Shown one piece after another: positions 57,906 to 64,000 of a stretch of DNA of 64,000 nucleotides. The translations under genes and the position numbers were made by a program. The notes under the pieces are model-generated. The model saw only the letters and a list, made by a program, of their open reading frames with translations. It searched no databases and was not told the origin of the DNA. Source of the DNA: Gammaproteobacteria bacterium LSUCC0112 (GTDB lineage: Bacteria; Pseudomonadota; Gammaproteobacteria; Pseudomonadales; Pseudohongiellaceae); assembly GCA_004535785.1 (NCBI GenBank), contig SPIB01000001.1:105033-169032 (forward strand), read 5' to 3'. Numbering within the stretch: the stretch's first letter is position 1; every line of letters begins with the position of its first letter.

Positions 57906-59573
57906 TTATTGAACAGACGCCGTGTTTGCGTGGTCTGGGGCGCCTTGTGGGATCACCACCTTAAAGAATTCAGGCGTCTGTGCAATCTGCCTGAACAATG
58001 CCGGCACCCGGTATCCATTGTCAGCGAACTGCTCTATTTGCGCGGTGATGTACGACCGCTCCGCACTGCCGGGCATGCGGGCTGCCCCGTAAGCATAAAC
58101 ATTGCGCACCAAACAGGATGACGCTCGCGGATCGTTGTAGAGAAACTGACCAAGGCCTTGTGCACCCACAAATTTATTGCCAAACAGATCTGCGCTTACA
58201 TCAATCAACTGCCCGTTTTCGAATTTGCGCAGTTGACCCAGACCGTCAAAGTGCTCGAGGGCAAGGCCGGGGGGATCACTTCGCTGGTGACAGACGATAC
58301 AACCGGGATTGCTCATATGATCCAGCAGACGCTCACGCGAGGTTGCTGCATCACTGTCAACAACCGCAGAAAAATCCACATCAGCAGGCGGTTCAGGTGT
58401 GTGCTCACACAGGAAAATTTCGTGCAACTTGATGCCGCGCACAGTCGGTGATGACGTCCCCGGATGGGCATATAACGACAGGAATCCGACTTGTGAAAAT
58501 ATGCCGGAACGTTCAGCCGAATCAGGAAAGGTGTAAGGCGCCCACTCCTCACTGGACGCAAATGGCACCTGATAGATGGCGGCCAACGGTCGATTCAGGA
58601 AGGTGTCATTGGAGGTAAAGATCTCCCGATAGTCGCGCTCTTTAACAACCAGCAGGTCTACCAATGTGCGGATCATCTGTTGTTCGGCACTGTCCGCCAC
58701 CAGCTGATTGAACTTGGGATAAATCGTGGCATCTTTGACCATGCTGTCAAAGCCATCAATCTGCATCATGTCAACCAGAAACGCCTGAATCCCGTCTTGT
58801 ACGCGCGGGGAACTGCTCAAGCGAGTTATCTGCGTTTGCAAGCCTTGCTCCGTCAATAGGTCACCGCTGGCCGCAGAAGCCAGCAACTCAGCGTCAGGGG
58901 CGCTGTTCCAGAACAAAAAGGACAATCGTGACGCACGCGAATAGGCGTCCAGACGCAGGTTATCGCCGTTGTCCGGATCCACTTCAGCGCGTTCAATTCG
59001 GAACAAAAACTCCGGCGCAGCCAGCAAACTGCTCAACGCAAGTTGCAGCCCTGTATAAAAATCGCCCGAATGCTGCGTACCTGACGCAGCCGTCTGCAAA
59101 CGAGCATTCATCTCAGCCGCGCTCAGCGGGCGTCGGAACAACCGTTCCCCAACCATGCTGATGAAATTTGCTGCACACGCCTGATCAAATGCCGACAAGG
59201 CTGACGGCTGACAAGGCATCACGACCGCTCGCCGCGGTTCGTCAAGCACCTGACGTGCAATGTCATGAGAAAGATTAAAGTATTGTTCAAAACCCGCAGC
59301 GGTCAGCGACAACGTCGCGCTACCCAATGCCTGCAGCCCCAACTCCCGGCGTTCCGGTTCAAAGCGGCCATTAATCTGAATATCATCACCAAAAATATCC
59401 GCAATACTACGGCGATACTGTGGTTCCGTGAGGCGGCGCACGGCCACTACCACCGACGTGTTGCCGACGGCATCGGCAGAACCATTGGCAAGGACTACGT
59501 CGCTGGCAAGCGCAGCATAGAGCCCCAGTCCGATAGACGTCGTCATCACAAACAGGCGAGCTACTTTTATCAT
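57906..59573 (-). CDS. DUF1592-type secreted cytochrome-like protein
   Basis: 555 aa with a signal peptide. The conserved block order DUF1592/1588/1585 is visible: VRRLTEPQYRRSIADIFGD, RLFRRPLSAAEMNARLQ, SRASRLSFLFWNSAPDAELL, LNRPLAAIYQ, SGIFSQVGFLSLYAHPGTSSPTVRGIKLHEIFLCEHTPEPP and NPGCIVCHQRSDPPGLALEHFDGLG, where CIVCH is a c-type heme motif. First described in planctomycetes, also seen in marine gammaproteobacteria. It is the first gene of the operon, preceded by hairpin D 225 bp upstream. Confidence 0.88.
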   Translation of the reverse strand: MIKVARLFVMTTSIGLGLYAALASDVVLANGSADAVGNTSVVVAVRRLTEPQYRRSIADIFGDDIQINGRFEPERRELGLQALGSATLSLTAAGFEQYFNLSHDIARQVLDEPRRAVVMPCQPSALSAFDQACAANFISMVGERLFRRPLSAAEMNARLQTAASGTQHSGDFYTGLQLALSSLLAAPEFLFRIERAEVDPDNGDNLRLDAYSRASRLSFLFWNSAPDAELLASAASGDLLTEQGLQTQITRLSSSPRVQDGIQAFLVDMMQIDGFDSMVKDATIYPKFNQLVADSAEQQMIRTLVDLLVVKERDYREIFTSNDTFLNRPLAAIYQVPFASSEEWAPYTFPDSAERSGIFSQVGFLSLYAHPGTSSPTVRGIKLHEIFLCEHTPEPPADVDFSAVVDSDAATSRERLLDHMSNPGCIVCHQRSDPPGLALEHFDGLGQLRKFENGQLIDVSADLFGNKFVGAQGLGQFLYNDPRASSCLVRNVYAYGAARMPGSAERSYITAQIEQFADNGYRVPALFRQIAQTPEFFKVVIPQGAPDHANTASVQ

Positions 59574-59798
59574 GGGCTGACCTTTCTTTATTCTAGTTAT
59601 TTTGTGGATGCATCAGCACCCTGTAGCGGAAAACCATTTTCTTTTTATATTTTCCAGTGAGGCTGAGTCTACCTGCCGGGGCGGGGTTGTCAATAGGGGA
59701 TGTGGCGCTGATTCTTTCCGGGAATTGCAGCTTCAGAGTGATGGCTCGATACGATGAATGTTCGAATTTCAAAACTACGAGAATAACGGTAAGCCAAC

Positions 59799-59986
59799 AG
59801 CGCAGCGGGAGGCGGCCGCCGTGTCGGGCCCATCAGGCCGCGCTTATCCTTTGATGGGTCGCCCGATCAGGCGCGAGCAATGTCCGAGTCCCGAGCGGCG
59901 CAGCCGCGAAGGTCGAGTTGCGCAGCGCAGGGCGCCCCATTAAAGGAAGCGGCCGGCCCGAGACTGCGGCCGCCTCCCGCTGCGCT
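59799..59986 (-). repeat. Variable-arm long hairpin, class 1, copy D
   Basis: 188-bp element between the serine-hydrolase 3' end and the DUF1592 promoter. Outer arms 59799-59830 and 59955-59986 match 30 of 32. Box ATCAGGCCGCGCTTATCC is at 59832-59849. Core 59865-59928, minus orientation. A GATCAGGCG motif repeats at the inner side (59865). The rest of the 59574-60062 gap holds no gene. Confidence 0.85.
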
Positions 59987-60009
59987 TATGCTGAAGATTT
60001 CCCCTTTGT

Positions 60010-60040
60010 TTTCGCTTTTGCTTTTGCTTTTGCTTTTACA
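60010..60040 (+). repeat. Hexanucleotide GCTTTT microsatellite
   Basis: Four to five tandem GCTTTT units (with one TTCGC interruption at the start) directly after hairpin D and 23 bp before the serine-hydrolase stop. Its location outside reading frames means unit changes would not shift a frame; it may alter spacing or be a slippage scar. Confidence 0.75.
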
Positions 60041-60062
60041 CTTTCAAAAATGCTTTACGTAA

Positions 60063-61334
60063 TCAATCCACAATCGCCTGATTCACAACATTGTGAAAAC
60101 CCTCACGCAACCGAATATGACTATACGGCCGAATCTGCGTCAGAATAATCGCCACCAACTCCTCCTCCGGATCAATCCAGAACAACGTCCCAAACGCGCC
60201 ACCCCAGGAAACCGCCCCCTCTGTATCCGAGGTATGCGCCACCGCACGGTCCAGGACAACTGAATAACCCAGCCCAAAACCCATTCCGGGACCACTCAGC
60301 CACAATGGCAGGTCACCCGTGTGGTTGGCAAAAATGAGTTCAACTGTTTTGGAACCCAGCAGCCGCACCCCATCGAGCTCGCCACCATTGAGCATCATCT
60401 GCTGAAAACGAATGTAATCATGAGCCGTTGACACCAGACCACCGGCACCCGAAAAAAATGCTCGTGGACCGGAGACATAATTGCTGCGCTCATCGCCAAC
60501 TTCGGTCAGCGTCATGCGGTTGCCATTGTCAGCATCTGGGCCATACAGTGTTGCAAAGCGGTTCACCTTGTCAGGCGGCAGATAAAAATGGGTATCGTTC
60601 ATCTGCAAGGGTGAAAAAATCCTTTCACGCAGAAAGGTATCCAGATCATCGCCGGAAATGACTTCGACCAAGCGGCCTACGACACTGGTGGCTGCTGAGT
60701 ATTCCCAGCGCGTACCCGGTTCATAACGTAAAGGCAAGGTTGCCAGTCGTTCGGTCCAGCTGGCCAGGTTTTCATCACCCTGAACGCGAGACACTTCAGA
60801 ATAACGCGCAATATCACCTCGATAACTGTTCATCAAACCAGCTGTGTGCGTCAGGATATGCGTAAAACTGATGGGTGTTTTCGCAGGTTCAAGACGGGTT
60901 GTTCCGTCAGCCTGCTCAACTTCAACCATCATATTTTTAAATTCAGGCAGCCAGTCTGAAATGGGATCATCCAACTGGAAATAACCTTCTTCGTAGAGCA
61001 TCATCAATGCCACCGATGCAATCGGTTTGGTCATCGATGCCATGCGAAAAATGGTGTCCTTGGTCATCGGTTGATTGCGCTCCACATCCTTCATGCCTTG
61101 AGCGCTGAAGTGCACCACCTTACCGCGCCGGGCAACAAGCGTGACCGTGCCCGCAACCATTTCATCGTCAATATAACGCTGGGTAAACGCATCAATGCGC
61201 TGAAGTCGCTCTGAGGACATGCCCACTGATTCCGGTTCTGCCATCGGCAGGCCAGAGGGCGGCGTTTGCGCAAAAGTCATGGCTGATAAAGCCGTCAACG
61301 CAATTGCTGTAATGAGTTTAATTATGTGTGGCAT
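60063..61334 (-). CDS. Secreted serine hydrolase (beta-lactamase/EstB family), second
   Basis: 423 aa with a signal peptide ending MTFAQ. SxxK in ASMTKPIASVALMMLYEEGYF; the Tyr motif in EYSAATSVVGRLVEVISG; the third motif in SWGGAFGTLFWIDPEEELVA. The sequence is similar in plan to the serine hydrolase at 46.4 kb, but diverged in detail, so they are paralogues. Probably an esterase or peptidase acting outside the cytoplasm. The alpha/beta-hydrolase gene lies upstream on the same strand and ends 52 bp before this start. Confidence 0.9.
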   Translation of the reverse strand: MPHIIKLITAIALTALSAMTFAQTPPSGLPMAEPESVGMSSERLQRIDAFTQRYIDDEMVAGTVTLVARRGKVVHFSAQGMKDVERNQPMTKDTIFRMASMTKPIASVALMMLYEEGYFQLDDPISDWLPEFKNMMVEVEQADGTTRLEPAKTPISFTHILTHTAGLMNSYRGDIARYSEVSRVQGDENLASWTERLATLPLRYEPGTRWEYSAATSVVGRLVEVISGDDLDTFLRERIFSPLQMNDTHFYLPPDKVNRFATLYGPDADNGNRMTLTEVGDERSNYVSGPRAFFSGAGGLVSTAHDYIRFQQMMLNGGELDGVRLLGSKTVELIFANHTGDLPLWLSGPGMGFGLGYSVVLDRAVAHTSDTEGAVSWGGAFGTLFWIDPEEELVAIILTQIRPYSHIRLREGFHNVVNQAIVD

Positions 61335-61385
61335 TTGTCACCTCTTCTATTTATTGTGATTTTTATTACATCCATCAACAGCGGT

Positions 61386-62402
61386 TTAATCAGTCAGAAA
61401 ACGTAAAATCTCTGCATTTAACAGGTCAGGGGATTCAAGATGCGGATTGTGGCCAACATTTGGGAATAGCACCAGCGAACCATTGGGCAACAAATCCACG
61501 GCGCGTTGGGCGGTAGACGGGTAATTGGGCCCGTCTTCAGCACCACCAACCAGCAGGGTTGGCGTTTGAATAGAGGGCCAAAACGCATCAACTGGCAACG
61601 CAGTTAAATGACTGTTCATGGATCGCACCAGATTCAAACGATGAAAATCGCCGCTCAACGCATGACCATAACGAATACGTACGTGTTCCATGTACTCCGG
61701 TTTCCAGTTCACAATCCTGTTTTGTTCCTGCCTGAGATTGGCTGCGTAATGCGCCTGTAAATCAGGTTCTGGTACCCCCGCGCTGGGAGCACTCCACATC
61801 CGTCCACGATCGCTGTTATTCAAAGCAATAGGGTTGACCATAATCAGGTGCGTCACACGATCCGGATAAATGTGCGCATAACTGCTGCCCAGTCGTCCAC
61901 CCAGAGAATGGCCGGCAATCGCCGCCTGCTCTATCCCCAGATGGTCGAGAATTGCCATCACGTTGGACCCATGCAGATTAACATCGTATGGAATCACCGG
62001 CTTTGAGGAGCGCCCCCAGCCCAGACGGTCGACAGCAACCACCCTGAAACCTGCTGCAGTCAATGCTTTCATGGTGTTTTCCCAATACCAGCTGTAGTAA
62101 CTACTGCCGTGCAACAGCACAACAGTTCGACCGTTGGCAGGCGCCGTCGGGGTGGCATCCATGTAAGCAATGCGGACATCCTGCCCATGAAGCGTGCGGT
62201 GGAGAAACTGCACCGGGTACGGGTAAGGAATTTCTTCGAGGTTGATTGAAACCGGGCCCCACTCTGCGGGTGGACTGCCGGGTGGTGACTGTGCCAGCGT
62301 GGTTGTTGCGGAGAATATGAACAACCATGTGGCTGCCAGCACGGCGACTTTTTTGCCGGGATCACGATATTCCAGCGCTGCCAATTTCTTCAAAACAGAC
62401 AT
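61386..62402 (-). CDS. Secreted alpha/beta hydrolase
   Basis: 338 aa from ATG 62402, preceded by AGAGGAGG; the frame is open to 62444. Signal segment VAVLAATWLFIFSATTTLAQ (about 19-38). Alpha/beta-hydrolase: VVLLHGSSYYSWYWENTM, DRLGWGRSSKP, nucleophile elbow AIAGHSLGGRLGSSYA, LLVGGAEDGPNYP and the His in FPNVGHNPHLESPDLLN. Likely an esterase/epoxide-hydrolase-like enzyme acting in the periplasm. The diguanylate cyclase gene ends 100 bp upstream; with the serine hydrolase downstream it may form an operon. Confidence 0.88.
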   Translation of the reverse strand: MSVLKKLAALEYRDPGKKVAVLAATWLFIFSATTTLAQSPPGSPPAEWGPVSINLEEIPYPYPVQFLHRTLHGQDVRIAYMDATPTAPANGRTVVLLHGSSYYSWYWENTMKALTAAGFRVVAVDRLGWGRSSKPVIPYDVNLHGSNVMAILDHLGIEQAAIAGHSLGGRLGSSYAHIYPDRVTHLIMVNPIALNNSDRGRMWSAPSAGVPEPDLQAHYAANLRQEQNRIVNWKPEYMEHVRIRYGHALSGDFHRLNLVRSMNSHLTALPVDAFWPSIQTPTLLVGGAEDGPNYPSTAQRAVDLLPNGSLVLFPNVGHNPHLESPDLLNAEILRFLTD

Positions 62403-62502
62403 GCAAGCCTCCTCTTTCTGATTCTTTTTAAGTTGCTTGATCACAATACCGTTTTACTGCCAGTTCAATCAACGTTGGCTATTCGTGCCCGTCTTCGTCC
62501 TT

Positions 62503-63738
62503 TCAGGATGGCGGCAACGCTATTCGGACACAATTTCGACCGGCATTCTTTGCGTCGTACATCGCTTGATCAACGCGTGAAACAAGTCGTTGCAGACTTT
62601 CGTTGCCATCCCACTGCGCGACCCCAAGACTGATCGCAACGTTGATTCTTGCCCCACTGGCCTCCACCACAATACCGGCAACAGCGTGACGAATTCGCTC
62701 GGCGATTATCGCTGCCTCCTCCAGCTGCACTGACGGCAACAGCACCAAAAACTCTTCGCCGCCGGTGCGGCTGAACAAGTCCAGTGGACGCAAGGTATGG
62801 GTGACCGGTTTTGTAATAGACCGCAACACCTCATCGCCCGTTTCATGACCGTATTGATCGTTAATTTTTTTGAAGTGGTCCAGATCAAACATGATCACCG
62901 ACACATTCGATTTTTCCTGTCGGCAGCGCTGCAGCACACGTTGGGCATTCTCGTAAAAATAGCGGCGATTGGTGATGCCCGTGAGGAAATCAAGGGAGGC
63001 TAATTGCTGTAGTCTGTCGTTTGCAGCATTCAGCGCATTGTTAGCTGCCTGCAATGATTCAGTGCGCTCTTCGATGCGCCTCTCCAACAATATATTCTGT
63101 TGACGAATTTCTGCCAACAACACTGCCAGTCCAACCGATACCAGCGACACAATAGCCAATAATTCCTGAGCAAGCCAGACTGCATATTGCGGGTTGGTCG
63201 CCGCATACAGATAGGCTCCACCCAGAAGACTGTCCACTGTCATTGCGGAGATCATCGCAACAACCAGAACCGCGCCGGGCACACCCATGCGCACCGCCGC
63301 CCAGATACCAAACGGTAACATCAGCACCGGTGTCACATAGAATTCAAAAAAACTGCCGCCGGCTGGTTCAAGAAAATGTGGGCCAAGTAACATCAGCACA
63401 GTACATAGCAGCAGAAACTCCGCGAGTTTCGCCCAGTTGAACGCCGGTATGCCGTTCTGAACAAAGCGAATTACACCGATCAACAGCGGTGTCAGTATCA
63501 GCAGGCCCAGCGCGTCACCAAACCACCAGAGCCGCCAGTGTGAGAGGAACTCACTGCTGTCTTGCTGCAGAACAACGTAAATCAACGCCCCCGGCACGGC
63601 TGCCACCGAAGACGCGAGCAGCGGGCCAAACAAGACAAATTTTACCGCGCTCTTTACTCTGTCAAATGCAAATGACGTCCCGGACCAGCGCAAAATCAGA
63701 AACGCCGCAATCAGACAGCAAACACAGCCTGCAAACAC
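62503..63738 (-). CDS. GGDEF diguanylate cyclase with truncated MASE1 sensor
   Basis: 411 aa from a GTG at 63738 with no ribosome-binding site; an in-frame stop lies just upstream. The N-terminal part (about 1-215) matches the C-terminal two-thirds of a MASE1 membrane sensor, including WWFGDALGLLILTPLLIGV and LPFGIWAAVRMGVPGAVLVVAMISAMTVDSL; the first MASE1 helices (about 80 residues) are missing. The GGDEF domain (about 250-410) has FSRTGGEEFLVLLPS (active site GGEEF) with an RxxD inhibitory site (RPLD). If translated it would make cyclic di-GMP; truncation may make it inactive in sensing or not expressed. Confidence 0.75.
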   Translation of the reverse strand: MFAGCVCCLIAAFLILRWSGTSFAFDRVKSAVKFVLFGPLLASSVAAVPGALIYVVLQQDSSEFLSHWRLWWFGDALGLLILTPLLIGVIRFVQNGIPAFNWAKLAEFLLLCTVLMLLGPHFLEPAGGSFFEFYVTPVLMLPFGIWAAVRMGVPGAVLVVAMISAMTVDSLLGGAYLYAATNPQYAVWLAQELLAIVSLVSVGLAVLLAEIRQQNILLERRIEERTESLQAANNALNAANDRLQQLASLDFLTGITNRRYFYENAQRVLQRCRQEKSNVSVIMFDLDHFKKINDQYGHETGDEVLRSITKPVTHTLRPLDLFSRTGGEEFLVLLPSVQLEEAAIIAERIRHAVAGIVVEASGARINVAISLGVAQWDGNESLQRLVSRVDQAMYDAKNAGRNCVRIALPPS

Positions 63739-63787
63739 GGCGTTAGCATCGGGCGGTTAGCGCCGCACCGGAGTTGTCAGGCCGCGG

Positions 63788-64000
63788 TTAGCCCCGCAAC
63801 ACCACCCGACCCTGCACCTTGCCCGCCTTCAGATCCGCCAAGGCTTGAGACACAGCGGCCAATGGACGCTCTTCGATACGAATGGGCGCAATCTTGCCTG
63901 CCCGCACCAACGCCATCAGCTCACCCATTTCCTGCAAACTACCCACATAACTGCCTTGAATAATGCGTGCACTCATGGGGATAAACGGCAACGGCACATT
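63788..64000 (-). CDS. Zinc-type alcohol dehydrogenase, C-terminal end
   Basis: Partial gene running off the right edge of the window: the visible part reads LPFIPMSARIIQGSYVGSLQEMGELMALVRAGKIAPI and ends KVQGRVVLRG. This matches the C-terminus of MDR-type (AdhP/Tdh-like) alcohol dehydrogenases (GS.VG...D..E......G.I.P, then GKV.GRVVL). The first visible Met is internal; the N-terminal GroES-like and zinc-binding parts lie outside. It is upstream of the truncated GGDEF gene with only 50 bp between. Confidence 0.8.
   Translation of the reverse strand, partial: NVPLPFIPMSARIIQGSYVGSLQEMGELMALVRAGKIAPIRIEERPLAAVSQALADLKAGKVQGRVVLRG

Noticed and set aside
45993-59986. attC sites of an integron
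   Set aside because: The conserved part is in the middle, not at the ends; no GTTRRRY/RYYYAAC boxes in the expected places; no integrase and no cassette-like gene array.
63730-63800. Recombination site suggested by repeated GTTAGC motifs near the right edge
   Set aside because: The motifs coincide with the stop codon and coding ends of two genes and do not fit attC or other known sites.

Overview
The window reads as a chromosomal segment of a free-living, aerobic, probably marine gammaproteobacterium. This is inference from gene content, not from a marker gene. The evidence is a fused TrpE-TrpG anthranilate synthase with a trp leader, fused isobutyryl-CoA mutase IcmF, branched-chain/acyl-CoA catabolism, a DUF1592/DUF1552 secreted cassette, the Hsp33, ArfB and YfbR housekeeping genes, and a classical Fur box. 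I saw no rRNA, tRNA, CRISPR array, integrase, transposase or prophage genes. Genes are closely packed, with many ATGA-type overlaps, and most longer non-coding stretches hold palindromes.

Layout. 0-9 kb: end of a PhoD-type phosphatase, a TPR/2OG-oxygenase protein, AlkA glycosylase facing an AraC-Ogt alkylation-repair fusion, a TetR/DUF5367 divergent pair with a clear operator, a decayed VapC-like toxin, a DUF2975/XRE/DUF1330/DJ-1 operon, and Lrp facing D-amino-acid dehydrogenase. 9-15 kb: EVE and TauE proteins, IcmF facing a MerR regulator and thiolase with a LiuR-like operator between them. 15-25 kb: DUF418 membrane protein, Ca/Na antiporter, PEP carboxylase, MFS transporter, YfbR, XRE regulator and AbgT transporter. 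25-36 kb: redoxin/cytochrome/copper-monooxygenase fusion, second thiolase, glyoxalase-like protein, ArfB, S1/P1 nuclease, MipA, AlkC, FAD oxidoreductase, threonine aldolase, esterase, GFA and cupin proteins. 36-45 kb: E1-alpha/E1-beta/short E2 2-oxoacid dehydrogenase operon, Hsp33, HupE-like protein, anthranilate synthase with a Trp-Trp leader peptide. 45-54 kb: RidA, SDR, serine hydrolase, PlsB-like acyltransferase, zinc peptidase, Fur-controlled small ORF, two acyl-CoA dehydrogenases, EamA transporter. 54-64 kb: TetR, an unknown secreted protein with DUF1552 and DUF1592 proteins, serine hydrolase, alpha/beta hydrolase, an N-terminally truncated GGDEF protein and the end of an alcohol dehydrogenase.

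Most unusual signal. Four long hairpin elements (45,993-46,158; 47,795-47,975; 50,616-50,797; 59,799-59,986; each 166-188 bp) share a conserved 63-64 bp core and a conserved ATCAGGCC box. Their outer arms (21-32 bp) are unrelated between copies, yet nearly perfectly self-complementary within each copy. A second, shorter hairpin family (47,662-47,746 and 50,876-50,950) has a conserved 18-nt loop and again locus-specific arms. In both of its occurrences it follows a member of the first family in the same relative orientation. At 50.5-50.8 kb the arm is also shared with a 42-bp tandem repeat that forms the C-terminal end of a Fur-controlled ORF. I do not recognise these families; they are the best candidate here for something undescribed.

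How genes work together. Several catabolic sets (IcmF/MerR/thiolase, thiolase plus acyl-CoA dehydrogenases, E1/E2) point to branched-chain and fatty acyl-CoA use. AlkA, AraC-Ogt and AlkC form an alkylation-repair complement. Many local regulators sit next to recognisable palindromes, and these are listed individually.
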